This document shows, piece after piece, positions 24,901-36,438 of a stretch of DNA of 64,000 nucleotides. The stretch is from Oceaniferula flava (GTDB taxonomy: Bacteria; Verrucomicrobiota; Verrucomicrobiia; Verrucomicrobiales; Akkermansiaceae): NCBI RefSeq assembly GCF_016811075.1, contig NZ_JAFBGL010000002.1, forward strand, positions 1 to 64,000, written 5' to 3'. The notes below the pieces were generated by a model. That model saw only the letters and a list, made by a program, of their open reading frames with translations. It did no database searches and was not told the origin of the DNA. The translations under genes and the position numbers were made by a program. Each line of letters opens with the position of its first letter. Within the stretch, counting starts at the first letter, position 1.

Positions 24901-25286
24901 CGCAGCGGGGTAGCTGTGGTGCCGACGTAGTAGTCATCTCCATCAATGCTGGTTGTGTGGCCCGTTCCGTTGTCCCACTGTGCCTGACTGCCTCGGAAAA
25001 TGCGAAGCGTGAGTGTGTCGTTACTGAACGCCTGGGTGCCGCTTTTCTTCACCGTGATGGCATCGATCTGATAAGCGCTGCCGCTGCCGTTGGGTAGCGA
25101 GAACAACTGGCCACGGGCGTGGTTCGAGTTTGCTGCCTCGGAGAAGATCGTGCTTTCGGTGCTGCCACCGGAGATCGATGCGATGATGTCAGTGGTCGGG
25201 GCAGCGGAGGAGCTGGAAACGGATTGGGCCAAGGCGTGGCTCGCGAAGAAAGCGAGGCTAAGGGAACAGGCAAAAAGTTGTCTCAT
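21930..25286 (-). CDS. Large secreted sialate O-acetylesterase-like protein with duplicated N-terminal domain
   Basis: About 1118 residues, secreted (MRQLFACSLSLAFFASHALAQ). Residues about 22-205 and 210-395 are two copies of one beta-rich domain, each with NHARGQLF, a GDDYYV block and DFGF-MTY. The SASA esterase region follows: MVLQRGKAVKVWG, then GDVWFCFGQSNM with the catalytic Ser, IWYQGEANTG, and HPTD with the likely catalytic His. It ends with a cadherin-like repeat (VDDAYELAMNTTLNVAAGGV) and a tail with DPDHDGIENFLEFALGLDP, a calcium-binding-like segment common in secreted Verrucomicrobia proteins. Known relatives remove O-acetyl groups from sialic acid or plant/algal sugars. The start at 25286 is chosen for its signal peptide; an upstream ATG at 25358 lacks one. 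Confidence 0.86.
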   Translation of the reverse strand: MRQLFACSLSLAFFASHALAQSVSSSSAAPTTDIIASISGGSTESTIFSEAANSNHARGQLFSLPNGSGSAYQIDAITVKKSGTQAFSNDTLTLRIFRGSQAQWDNGTGHTTSIDGDDYYVGTTATPLRSETFTLNASISDNHYVTFTLATPLVVSEGSDFGFFMTYDQGGSTQDRFRYREGNSGGRTSITTSSHSTSARNFVYFVKGSPITPTGTVTASSSAPSTGVIASSATGSTDTSLYDEDADANHARGQLFALADGSGTAYEISSITVKKSSTQSFSNDLLTLRLFEGSEADWDSGSGHSTATDGDDYYVDTAVDPVHSETFTLNGSYSDGDYITFQLSSPVTVKENTDFGFLMTYEQVGGSQNRFRHYEDTSGGGRISVTTSSHAISSSRRVVHYVQGSPAGDVNPTLVLASPFQDRMVLQRGKAVKVWGTADPNASVSASINGSTVDGTADATGNWQLSLPSQTAGGPYSLVVTSGSTTRTINDVLIGDVWFCFGQSNMVYTLNQMNSWADAYTTAIAANDNIRCLKIDQDGSLTEEESAGMSWLANSSAGTWTAVGSIFAHDLHAATNVPVAIIWAAWGSSSIEGWLPQELTGELPHFDDMMQLYQSISEYRSGDTVADRAENLGYSSNVDAISGIIANGWSSGNNDADIFMRTRPNILYNKMVHPVRNYGISGFIWYQGEANTGAPDYSLYSFALPKLVREYRERFGQGDIPFLGVQLPSYNGTYWPWFRESQDQLLTLNNSYVAVNIDTGISGNIHPTDTSKEKTGGRLALLARKYALGESIVAESPRFEAIAITGNQVTISFSHADGLTTDNGLAPAEFEIAGSDQVFHAATTSSISGSDVILSSTNVASPVAVRYAWSPAPVNDVNLYNGAGLPAAPFRTDSWPLPGIGAKTPLSVDDAYELAMNTTLNVAAGGVLENDIDLNHDPLTATLVSDVSHGTLALQADGSFSYTPHSGFAGTDSFTYQCSNGGLTSETATVTLSVTGVQTSYYGWRSGIAWGSGDDPSIAGDPDHDGIENFLEFALGLDPLVANASGLPTLAPSGSDYLYDFNNAQEGVLYQVLISTDMTSWSDPAFAELTSSDSTPVAIPASMAAEGKMFVRLKVSEE

Positions 25287-25337
25287 ATGAAATTGTGTGT
25301 GCAAGGACGCTAGCACGAAGTGAACCAAGATAGAGGC

Positions 25338-25375
25338 TAAAAAAACGGCTGGCCGCACGAAGCAGACCAGCCGTT
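25338..25375 (-). terminator. Rho-independent terminator (minus strand) after PEP-CTERM gene
   Basis: Read on the minus strand, AACGGCTGG pairs with CCAGCCGTT and is followed by a run of T. It lies between the stop of the 25417-26166 gene and the start of the esterase-like gene, so the two are separately transcribed. Confidence 0.85.
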
Positions 25376-25416
25376 AGTGTTGTGTGTGTGCTCTTGTGTT
25401 TGCAAGATCTGTGTTA

Positions 25417-26166
25417 CTATCTCCGTCGGCGGAGGATGAAAGCCAGGCCGCTCAGGCCGAGCAGGGCTGCCGATGAGGGCTCGGGAATGGGCACGGCTGA
25501 GATTTGCACGTCGCCAATGCGGGTGGCGGCCTGAAGGTCGTTGTTGGTGCGGGTTCGATCGGTGAACGCGAGTCGGTAGGTCACCACTTCACCACTGGAG
25601 ACGGCGACATTGTCATTAAAGGTCACAGTGCCCTGGTTGCCATTATTCGTCGCGCTATCGAAGGTTGATCCGAATTGCGAATAACCGCTCCCGTCAATGT
25701 CGACAAAGAGCCCGGCCTCGCGTGCGGAGTAGCTATTGCTGTTATTGGAGTTATTGAACAGTTTGAAGGATAGCTGGTCGAGGGTGAGGTCTTGGGCGGC
25801 GGTGAAACTAAATTGGATGTAAGCACCGGCTGCGAGAGAGTCGCTGACCGTGCCAGAGAGCACGCCACTGCCGCCTGCGTTGCTACCAAAGCGGAAGAGC
25901 ATGTCGTTTTGGTCGCCTGCACCGTCGACTTGGTTTTGGCTGCCATGGACAAACCCGCCCGCGACATTGCTGCCTAGAACGCTGTTACTGGCGGGGGCTG
26001 AGACGAAACTGGCATCGGTGGTTCCGACGATGCTTAGAGCCGAATCAGATCCGTCGGAAGCTGGTAAGAGACTGTCATACTGTAAAACAACAGCGGCATG
26101 GGTGGCCGTCGTGGTGAGGGCTGTCGCCAGTGCGAGCGAGAGTATTGTGGTATTCTTGGATTTCAT
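25417..26166 (-). CDS. PEP-CTERM sorting-domain protein (paralogue)
   Basis: 249 residues with signal peptide (to THAA) and the tail IPEPSSAALLGLSGLAFILRRRR, a PEP-CTERM exosortase signal. The mature domain (VVLQYDSLLP..., YIQFSFTAAQDLTLDQLSFKL, SGYSQFGSTFDS, VTYRLAFTDRT, AATRIGDVQISA) matches the protein at 13504-14298 segment by segment, so they are paralogues with diverged sequence. It is monocistronic: a terminator follows and about 215 bases separate it from the thioredoxin-like gene. Likely a surface or matrix protein associated with exopolysaccharide. Confidence 0.9.
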   Translation of the reverse strand: MKSKNTTILSLALATALTTTATHAAVVLQYDSLLPASDGSDSALSIVGTTDASFVSAPASNSVLGSNVAGGFVHGSQNQVDGAGDQNDMLFRFGSNAGGSGVLSGTVSDSLAAGAYIQFSFTAAQDLTLDQLSFKLFNNSNNSNSYSAREAGLFVDIDGSGYSQFGSTFDSATNNGNQGTVTFNDNVAVSSGEVVTYRLAFTDRTRTNNDLQAATRIGDVQISAVPIPEPSSAALLGLSGLAFILRRRR

Positions 26167-26381
26167 GATAAGTGATGGTGTTGATCTGTCAGGGGAGGGC
26201 TTTCCCCTGACAACAGGTTCATCGAGAGGTCAAAAACCTCTGCTTCTTATCCATACACGCTGGGTGCTGGCGAATCTATACACCGATTCACCATTTAGAT
26301 GATTTTTTCTCATAAGGTCGCCGTGGCGACATATTTCAGCGGCGGAAAAAATCAATATCTGTCTGCCGATGGGGCCCTCCC

Positions 26382-27521
26382 TTACGGTCGTAGCAACTTG
26401 CGGTAGTCGGGAAATGATCCCTGGTCCACGGCCTTGATCGCGTTGCCGACTACGGTGGTGTAGTATTTCGCAGAACCCTGATTATCGATTTTGGCGATCG
26501 ATTCTTTCGCCAAGGCGAGCTCTTTTTTGCTGCTAGCCACATCGCCAGCCATGTAGAGCAGGCGGGCTTTGGTGAAGTGGTGTTCGGTGCGCTTGGCCGG
26601 TTTGTCATCGGCATTAGGCACCGCGTAGTCGGCCAGTGCGATGTCAGCGTAGCTTTTCGCTTCCTCGCTTAAAGCGCCTTCGCGGGCTACGGAAACATCG
26701 ATCATGTGGGTGTTGTAGCGTCCCTTGTAACGATTGTTCTGAATGTCTTTGCGGGTGGCGATCAGGGCGGGCCAGTTGTTGGTCGCGAGGTCGGCGTGCA
26801 GGGTGAGGCTGAATTTGATCGATTCGCTGTCGTCCAGAGTGGCGGCGAGCTTTTTCACACCTTCCCAATCGCCGGCGCGTTGCAGCGGGCGCAGCTTGGC
26901 GGTGAAAGCGGCTTTGCGTTGAGCGGCGTCTTGCTGCTGCAGAGCAAATGCCTGAGGGTCGAAGCTGTTGTCGAGCAGGCTTTCAACCAAGGCGTCATCG
27001 ATCTGGCGAGGGTGAATGCTCAGCACCAGTTTGCCGTCCTTGACCACCAGCGCGCGGGGGATGCCAGTCACGCCGGCGGGTTTCATGACCTTGTCGGCAA
27101 AGGGTGACTTCCGTCCTCCGGAAAAGGCCACGCGGTAGGCCATGGCGTCGCCTTTTTTCGCGACGAATTTCTGCGCCTTTTCCAGTCCGTCCTCCCAGAC
27201 GTTCATGCCGATGATGACCAGTCCTTTGTCGGCGTATTTGCCGTGCAGGGCGTTGACGTGGGGGATGGCGGCGATGCATGGACCGCACCAGGTGGCCCAG
27301 CATTCCAGCATGTAAACTTTCCCCGGCTCGTTCAGCTGAGCCACGGGAGTGCCCTGCACCCAGGTGACATCAGCCAGGGCGTCGGCCGGTAGGGCATCGC
27401 CGACCTTCAGTTGGGCGGCTTGAGGGGCCTGGGCGTAAGCGGTGGGGAGGAGGGTATTCGCTGCCGCGAATCCGAATGCCAAAGAGGCGAACGCAGCGAG
27501 GCGGTGGTTTTTTATGTTCAT
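26382..27521 (-). CDS. Secreted thioredoxin-fold (TlpA-like) protein with C-terminal helical domain
   Basis: 379 residues. The signal peptide runs to about residue 30 (LLPTAYAQA). A TlpA/AhpC-TSA-like domain follows (about 40-190) with CWATWCGPC at 74-82, the redox pair being C79 and C82, then HVNALHGKYADKGLVIIGMNV and the cis-proline segment VTGIPRALVV. The C-terminal half (about 215-379) is helical and unassigned. The protein probably reduces or isomerises disulfides in the periplasm, for example in cytochrome maturation. It starts 37 bases after the upstream glycosyltransferase stop and may be co-transcribed. An in-frame ATG at 27629 overlaps that gene and is rejected. Confidence 0.9.
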   Translation of the reverse strand: MNIKNHRLAAFASLAFGFAAANTLLPTAYAQAPQAAQLKVGDALPADALADVTWVQGTPVAQLNEPGKVYMLECWATWCGPCIAAIPHVNALHGKYADKGLVIIGMNVWEDGLEKAQKFVAKKGDAMAYRVAFSGGRKSPFADKVMKPAGVTGIPRALVVKDGKLVLSIHPRQIDDALVESLLDNSFDPQAFALQQQDAAQRKAAFTAKLRPLQRAGDWEGVKKLAATLDDSESIKFSLTLHADLATNNWPALIATRKDIQNNRYKGRYNTHMIDVSVAREGALSEEAKSYADIALADYAVPNADDKPAKRTEHHFTKARLLYMAGDVASSKKELALAKESIAKIDNQGSAKYYTTVVGNAIKAVDQGSFPDYRKLLRP

Positions 27522-27558
27522 GTATTCTTCATAAACAGACACACAGCGCTTGAGAAGG

Positions 27559-28770
27559 TTAAAGGAGGGACGTGCTGGGGACGAGCTGACTTGGCTTTGA
27601 AGCGGCATGGGTCGGTTGGCGGGTGGCATGTAATGCTTCAGCCGATGAAGGGGAAGGACGCGGTATCCGGTAGGCGTTCAGTAGCACGGTCGACTCCGGC
27701 TGCCCCGCGGTCAGCAGCTTTTCCGCGAAGCGGCCTTCGGCCAGGTGGCGGTGGTAGTAGTCGAGAGCATTCTCCCGCATGATGCGCACTGCGGCAGGTG
27801 GCATGACGCTGGCGAGATCGAGGGCGCGCTTGAGCGACGCCCGATCGTGGAAGGTCAGGCAGTTCTCGCCATGCACCAGGTGCGGATCGAGGAAGTGGCC
27901 GTATTCGATGATGGGGATGGTGCCACAGGCGAGGCTTTCGATCAGGTTGTGGCAGAGTGGCATGGCGACGCCCGGGCAGCAGAGAAAGAAGTCGGCCCGG
28001 CTCAATATGGGTAGCCACTCATTGCTGGGAATGCGATGACGGCTGGATTCCACACATTGAAAAAAATGATCCGATGGCGTCCGCAGGTCTTGCTCACAGG
28101 CGACGTCTTTGCAATCGACTGCTCCAAAGTGCGCCTTGGTGATCTCCAGCACTTCGTTGCGCGGCATCATGTTAAATTTGCCTCGCACATTGCCCTTCGA
28201 ATATTGCTTGGAGCGGGTGTTGCCGGCGAAAAAGAGGCGGATGTCGCGGGCGCTGGAGGTGTCCGGGCGCGGTGGGAAATAATTGCTCACGGTGACCGCC
28301 GGATGGACGAAAAAAGGGAACTCGAACTCGCTGGTGTCCGATTTTCGACGTTTATCATAGCTGATCCGGATGATCGCCTCGGCATTGGTCGGTGCTTTGG
28401 TGGGGTGGTCGGTGATGTAGATGAAGTCTCGATCGGGCAGCTGATTCTTGGGCACCGTATGGAAGGGAATATCGAGCAACAGGCGCTTGTAGCGCTTGCG
28501 ATGCACGCTGGCGAGGAACTTGAACCGATCGGTGTAGGCGGGGTAATAGCCAAGCGAGAAGAAGTCGCGCACCAGGTGGAAGAGGTAGCGGCCCATGACA
28601 TTGTCGATATCGATGTGATGGAAATCGTAGACCGCCAGATTACGTCGCGAGGAGTCCTCGGGGAGAGGTCGGTCGCGCAGCTCGAAATACGAGGCAATCA
28701 TCCGTGGGTGCACGTAGCCGCGCAGGCAGTGGATGCCGCGTTGCGCTTGATGAAGAAGTTCCGGGATCAT
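27559..28770 (-). CDS. Exostosin-like glycosyltransferase
   Basis: About 403 residues. The second half reads like the GT47/exostosin type GT-B domain: SRADFFLCCPGVAMPLCHNLIESLACGTIPIIEYG, with the following region LVHGENCLTFHDRASLKRAL. The first half has FHHIDIDN and repeated Tyr/Arg-rich strands and is not diagnostic. It would transfer a sugar in the cytoplasm during surface glycan synthesis. The true start is taken as 28770, since the longer frame from 28965 reads Ala/Pro/Ser-rich sequence inside the preceding GT2 gene. It begins 13 bases after that gene stops, so they are an operon. Confidence 0.75.
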   Translation of the reverse strand: MIPELLHQAQRGIHCLRGYVHPRMIASYFELRDRPLPEDSSRRNLAVYDFHHIDIDNVMGRYLFHLVRDFFSLGYYPAYTDRFKFLASVHRKRYKRLLLDIPFHTVPKNQLPDRDFIYITDHPTKAPTNAEAIIRISYDKRRKSDTSEFEFPFFVHPAVTVSNYFPPRPDTSSARDIRLFFAGNTRSKQYSKGNVRGKFNMMPRNEVLEITKAHFGAVDCKDVACEQDLRTPSDHFFQCVESSRHRIPSNEWLPILSRADFFLCCPGVAMPLCHNLIESLACGTIPIIEYGHFLDPHLVHGENCLTFHDRASLKRALDLASVMPPAAVRIMRENALDYYHRHLAEGRFAEKLLTAGQPESTVLLNAYRIPRPSPSSAEALHATRQPTHAASKPSQLVPSTSLL

Positions 28771-28783
28771 GGTTTTAATGGGC

Positions 28784-29614
28784 TTAGATGGCAGACTTGC
28801 GGGCGGATTTGACGATGCCGCGTGGTGTCCAGGTGGAGCCGCTGCTGCGGGTGGCGGCGCGCACAGCGAGGTTTTTCCGAATGCTCTCCGGGGTTTTGTA
28901 GCCGCGCGGGTGATCGAGGTGCAGCAGCACCGCGCGGTGGCGGAACTGCTTGGCCTGGACGCCAAGGTTCATCAGGCGCTCGCCCATCTCGCGGTCCTGG
29001 CCGCCGTATTGCATTGATTCGTCGTGACCGTTCACTGCGAGGATGTCTTGGGTCCAGCCGGAGGCATTGCAGCCATTCCAAGTGGCCTTGGTCGGGGTGA
29101 TGCCGTCGGCGAGTCGGGACAAGGGTTTGTGCAGGCCGATTTTCATCATGCTGTCGAGCTTGTGAAACCCGCGCGTCCCGAGCCAGCGGGATTGAAAACA
29201 ACGACCGCTGCGGATGTCTTCCTCGGTGATCGCCCGACTGAGGTCGAGCGGGAGTTTGCAGTATCCCCCCGAGATGAAGTGCCCCGGCTGCGCAGCGTCG
29301 AGGTGGGTGGAAACGAAGTCGTGGCGTGGGATGCAGTCGCCATCGCTGAAAATCAGGTAATCTCCTTCGGAAAAGAGAATGGCCTTGTTGAGGATGGTGG
29401 ACTTGCGGAAGCCATCGTCGTCGTGCCAGACGTGTTTGATAGCGAAGGGGGCGCTGTGTTGGAAATGCTCGATCACCTTCCGGGTTTCCTCACCTGATCC
29501 ATCGTCGGCGATGACGATTTCGAAGTTGTGAGTGTCCTGGTGAACATAGCCGAGCAAGGTTTTGCGGAGCCACTTCGGTTGTTTGTAGGTGCTGAGGATG
29601 ATGCTGGTTTTCAT
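28784..29614 (-). CDS. Family 2 glycosyltransferase with GT7-like C-terminal part
   Basis: 276 residues. The N-terminus MKTSIILSTYKQPKWLRKTL and FEIVIADDGSGEETR are the GT2 nucleotide-binding region, and IFSDGDCIPRHDFV supplies the metal-binding DGD. GWTQDILAVNGHDESMQYGGQDREMGERL near residue 205-235 resembles the galactosyltransferase/chondroitin-synthase type C-terminal block with a catalytic acidic pair. It is the first gene of a minus-strand operon with the exostosin-like transferase (and perhaps the thioredoxin-like gene). Its promoter should lie in 29615-29982. Confidence 0.87.
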   Translation of the reverse strand: MKTSIILSTYKQPKWLRKTLLGYVHQDTHNFEIVIADDGSGEETRKVIEHFQHSAPFAIKHVWHDDDGFRKSTILNKAILFSEGDYLIFSDGDCIPRHDFVSTHLDAAQPGHFISGGYCKLPLDLSRAITEEDIRSGRCFQSRWLGTRGFHKLDSMMKIGLHKPLSRLADGITPTKATWNGCNASGWTQDILAVNGHDESMQYGGQDREMGERLMNLGVQAKQFRHRAVLLHLDHPRGYKTPESIRKNLAVRAATRSSGSTWTPRGIVKSARKSAI

Positions 29615-29942
29615 GGATGCGGGTAGAAGACGTGCTTTTGACGTAGTCTATCGTGTTCAGTAACTTGCAGAGGAGTGCTTTAAGGTGACCTTCTCGTAAC
29701 CTTCTTCGATGGGTGGGGAAGGTGGCAGTGGAGGTGGTCGGGATGAGGGCGATTCGACCCGTCCTCGGACATGAAAGAGGTGGAAAATGGGGTTGCTGAG
29801 TAGCTCGAAGCGGCAGAGGGAAAAGATGATAGGGTTAATCGGTGGCCACTTTTTTGCGCTGGTTTTCAGTGTCTTAGGCGCTTTGCTGTGGGGGCGGATT
29901 CGCGTGAAAGCAAATCGTCAAATTCTTTTGAGCAAATTATGC
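29615..29942. other. Divergent intergenic region before the respiratory operon
   Basis: About 330 bases between the GT2 gene (minus) and the ACIII operon (plus), with no convincing ORF. A weak -35-like TTGAGC lies at 29928-29933 with TATTTC 17 bases on, inside the palindrome at 29943-29960. Apart from that palindrome I see no clear element. Confidence 0.4.
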
Positions 29943-29960
29943 TTGTGAATTATTTCACAA
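29943..29960. promoter_or_regulatory. CRP/FNR-type operator before the ACIII operon
   Basis: TTGTGAA-TTAT-TTCACAA is a perfect 7-base inverted repeat and contains TGTGA-N6-TCACA, the CRP half-site spacing. Its centre is about 31 bases before the ActA start. If the -35 at 29928 is real, the site overlaps the -10, fitting repression; if the promoter lies elsewhere, activation is possible. Regulator unknown. Confidence 0.5.
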
Positions 29961-29982
29961 GGAGTAGAAGCGGCGCGACGAC

Positions 29983-30729
29983 ATGGCTAATTTTTTCCCG
30001 CGATGGACCAATTTGCTACCGCTTAAGATAGCGGTATGTGTTATATTTGTAGTATTAGGGCTCACAGCAGCCTTCTCGTACTATGCTACCCCTAAAGCCC
30101 AGCGCGTGGGCTACCAACCTGATCAGCCGATTGCCTACGATCATGATTTGCATGCAAATCAGCTAGGTATTGACTGCCGCTACTGCCACAGCTCTGTGGA
30201 TAAGTCGCCAAGTGCTGGTGTGCCGACTGCGAATACCTGCTGGAACTGCCACGAGCATGTTGCCAAGGGTTCGGACAAGCTCGGGCCGCTGCGCGCAGCG
30301 ATGGGAGTGGATAAAGATCACGCCCCCATTGAAGGTGCTGTGAAGAAGCCCATCGAGTGGGTGCGCATTCACAAGTCTCCTGACTACGTTTACTTCGATC
30401 ACTCCGCTCACGTGAACCGTGGGGTTTCCTGCCAGAGCTGTCACGGTCAGGTAAACCACATGGAGAAGGTGCATCACGCCAAGGATCTCAGCATGGCTTT
30501 CTGTCTCGATTGCCACCGCGCCCCTGAGAAGCACCTCCGCCCACTGGAGCAAGTTTACAATCTCGACTACAACGTACTCACTTACCTCGCTGACAAGGAT
30601 GAGCTGAAAGAGCAGATCGGGTTTGAAGAAGGCGACTCCGCCGAAGAAGCCCAAGAGAAGCTGGGTAGCCTGTTGAAGACCAACTGGAACATCCATCCGA
30701 AAGACAGCTGTTTCACCTGTCACCGTTAA
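29983..30729 (+). CDS. actA: Alternative complex III subunit A, pentaheme cytochrome c
   Basis: 248 residues with an N-terminal membrane helix (IAVCVIFVVLGLTAAFSYYA). Five heme-binding CXXCH sites are present: CRYCH, CWNCH, CQSCH, CLDCH and CFTCH, the last four residues before the stop region. This equals the pentaheme ActA subunit, which relays electrons within ACIII, the quinol:cytochrome c (or oxidase) oxidoreductase that replaces the bc1 complex. It is the first gene of the operon, preceded by a CRP-type palindrome and an AAGGAG 18 bases upstream of the ATG, an unusually long gap for ribosome binding. ActB follows after 39 bases. Confidence 0.95.
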   Translation: MANFFPRWTNLLPLKIAVCVIFVVLGLTAAFSYYATPKAQRVGYQPDQPIAYDHDLHANQLGIDCRYCHSSVDKSPSAGVPTANTCWNCHEHVAKGSDKLGPLRAAMGVDKDHAPIEGAVKKPIEWVRIHKSPDYVYFDHSAHVNRGVSCQSCHGQVNHMEKVHHAKDLSMAFCLDCHRAPEKHLRPLEQVYNLDYNVLTYLADKDELKEQIGFEEGDSAEEAQEKLGSLLKTNWNIHPKDSCFTCHR

Positions 30730-30768
30730 TTTTTTTCCTAATCAATTTCACCTTTTCCCATCAAGCAC

Positions 30769-34203
<3,435 letters not shown>

Positions 34204-34248
34204 GTGCCCACCTCTTTAAGTTTCAAACTCTAAATTCCAACTAGTAAC

Positions 34249-35712
34249 ATGGCGGAAACCACCATTGATAAAGACCCAAATAAGCCCGTGATTCCAGTCA
34301 TGGAGCGTGAGAAGCTGATTCTCAACAATCGTTCCTACAATTGGATCACCGAGCGTATCTGCGGTATTCTTGAAAATAAACAACCAGCGATCTGGTGGAT
34401 TCTTTTCCTCCCCAGCGTGCTGATCGCCATGATTGGTGTCGGTGGTGGCCTGTTCTACCTCGTATCCACCGGTGTCGGTGTCTGGGGTAACAGCAACCGC
34501 ACGATGTGGGGTTGGCCGATTGTGAACTTCGTGTTCTGGATTGGTATCGGTCACGCCGGAACGCTGATTTCGGCGATTCTTTTCCTGACTCGTCAGAATT
34601 GGCGGACGTCGATTAACCGAGCGGCGGAAGCGATGACGATTTTTGCCGTCTGCTGTGCCGGTATTTACCCGATGTTCCACGTCGGTCGTGTCTGGATGGT
34701 CTGGTTCCTCGCCCCCATCCCCAACGCCAACGCCATCTGGCAGAACTTTAAGTCGCCCCTGCTGTGGGACGTGTTCGCCGTTTCCACCTACTTCACCATC
34801 TCCCTGATCTTCTGGTATCTCGGCATGGTTCCTGATTTGGCCACCATCCGTGACCGTTGTAAGCCAGGTCTCCGCCGTCTTCTCTACGGGATCTTCTCCC
34901 TTGGATGGCGTGGCGGTAACCGCCAGTGGAGTCACTACGAGGTGGCTTACCTGCTGCTCGCAGCACTTTCCACCCCGCTCGTGCTCTCGGTGCACTCCGT
35001 GGTGTCCTTTGACTTCGCGACCTCCGTGGTGCCAGGCTGGCACACCACCATTTTCCCTCCTTACTTTGTGGCGGGTGCGGTGTTCGGTGGTTTTGCCATG
35101 GTGCTGACCATCATGATTCCAGCCCGTTACATCTACGGCCTGCACGACATGATCACGATGAAACACATCGAGAACATGTCCAAGATCATCCTGCTGACCG
35201 GAACCATCGTTGGTTACGCCTACCTGATGGAGCTCTTCGTGGCCTTCTACTCGGGTGCCAAATACGAGGGTGCCGCCTTCTTCTACCGGATCGCCGGTCC
35301 ATACTGGTGGGCCTATCTGGCGATGATGTCCTGTAACGTGCTTTCACCGCAGGTGTTCTGGTTCAAATACTGCCGAGAGAACCTCTGGATTGTCATGGCC
35401 GTGTGTATGTGCGTGAACGTCGGCATGTGGTTCGAACGTTTCGTGATCATTGTCACCACCCTGCCACGGATGTGGTTCCCCGGTGACTGGAAATACTACA
35501 ACCCGAGCTGGGTGGATATTCTCACCTTCGTGGGCACCATCGGTATGTTCCTCACTCTCTTCCTGCTGTTCCTTCGCTTCTTGCCTTGCATTAACATCGC
35601 CGAGGTGAAATGGACGCTGCCACAGAGTGATCCTCACCACGACGACAAGGAGGCCCTCGATGACCGCGGTGCCGAATCCGAAGCCGCTTACCAGCACGAG
35701 CTCCAGTCCTAA
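34249..35712 (+). CDS. actC: Alternative complex III subunit C, NrfD/PsrC-like membrane protein
   Basis: 487 residues with about ten transmembrane helices. It matches the NrfD/PsrC-like quinol-binding subunits Act[76 protein letters not shown] and the late [16 protein letters not shown]. These subunits oxidise menaquinol/ubiquinol at the membrane and form one of the two large membrane lobes of ACIII. The C-terminus ends in a charged tail. The leader before the ATG (TCTAAATTCCAACTAGTAAC) has no Shine-Dalgarno. It sits between ActB and ActD as in all ACIII operons. Confidence 0.95.
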   Translation: MAETTIDKDPNKPVIPVMEREKLILNNRSYNWITERICGILENKQPAIWWILFLPSVLIAMIGVGGGLFYLVSTGVGVWGNSNRTMWGWPIVNFVFWIGIGHAGTLISAILFLTRQNWRTSINRAAEAMTIFAVCCAGIYPMFHVGRVWMVWFLAPIPNANAIWQNFKSPLLWDVFAVSTYFTISLIFWYLGMVPDLATIRDRCKPGLRRLLYGIFSLGWRGGNRQWSHYEVAYLLLAALSTPLVLSVHSVVSFDFATSVVPGWHTTIFPPYFVAGAVFGGFAMVLTIMIPARYIYGLHDMITMKHIENMSKIILLTGTIVGYAYLMELFVAFYSGAKYEGAAFFYRIAGPYWWAYLAMMSCNVLSPQVFWFKYCRENLWIVMAVCMCVNVGMWFERFVIIVTTLPRMWFPGDWKYYNPSWVDILTFVGTIGMFLTLFLLFLRFLPCINIAEVKWTLPQSDPHHDDKEALDDRGAESEAAYQHELQS

Positions 35713-35771
35713 TCCATTCGCGGCCTCCGGGCCGCACCCCATTTCCCAACTTCACAATTCCGATTTCCGAT

Positions 35772-36323
35772 ATGACAGTTAAACGCGTTTACGGCTACCT
35801 GGCCGAGTTCGAAAGTGCATCCGCCCTCTATAAGGCTGCGGAGAAAGTGCGCGATGCCGGGCATAAAAAGTGGGATTGCTATTCGCCCTATCCGATCCAC
35901 GGACTGGACAAAGCGATGGGCATGAAAAAATCCATCCTGCCTTACCTTGTGTTCTTCGGTGGAACTCTGGGTATTTTGACTGGCTTCACGCTTGCTTACA
36001 CCACTCAGGTAGCGATCTATCCGACCGTGGTTCAGGCCAAGCCTGCAAACATCTTCACCACAGCGGCGTTCTTCCCGATCATGTTTGAGCTGACGATTCT
36101 GTTCTCCGGTTTCACCACGCTCTTTGGTCTTCTGGCTCTGATGGGTCTTCCTCGTCTGAACCACCCGCTGTTCGAAAGCCGTCAGTTCCAACGTGCCACC
36201 GATGATGGCTTTTTCATCGCTATCGAAGCTCGCGACGCCCGTTTCTCCACCGAGGAAACCAAGAGCCTGCTGGAAGATGCCGGCGGCACCAACCTGGAAC
36301 TCGTCGAAGAACCAGCGTCCTAG
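35772..36323 (+). CDS. actD: Alternative complex III subunit D (DUF3341)
   Basis: 183 residues. The DUF3341 pattern is clear: KRVYGYLAEFESASALYKAAEKVRDAGHKKWDCYSPYPIHGLDKAMG, then two transmembrane helices (LPYLVFFGGTLGILTGFTLA and FFPIMFELTILFSGFTTLFGLLAL) and NHPLFESRQFQRATDDGFF. ActD is a small structural subunit that binds ActA/ActB to the membrane lobes; it holds no cofactor. It lies between ActC and ActE with the usual order, and the C-terminus (ETKSLLEDAGG) matches the predicted cytoplasmic part. Confidence 0.93.
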   Translation: MTVKRVYGYLAEFESASALYKAAEKVRDAGHKKWDCYSPYPIHGLDKAMGMKKSILPYLVFFGGTLGILTGFTLAYTTQVAIYPTVVQAKPANIFTTAAFFPIMFELTILFSGFTTLFGLLALMGLPRLNHPLFESRQFQRATDDGFFIAIEARDARFSTEETKSLLEDAGGTNLELVEEPAS

Positions 36324-36438
36324 AAACTCAACATTTCAACCGTCACCACCCAATTTTCAACCACGGACGACCCAGTCTGAGCGGAAAGCATCAGCTTCCT
36401 GCTTCACCGGTTGCCCGCTCTAAAAAACAACTCATCGC

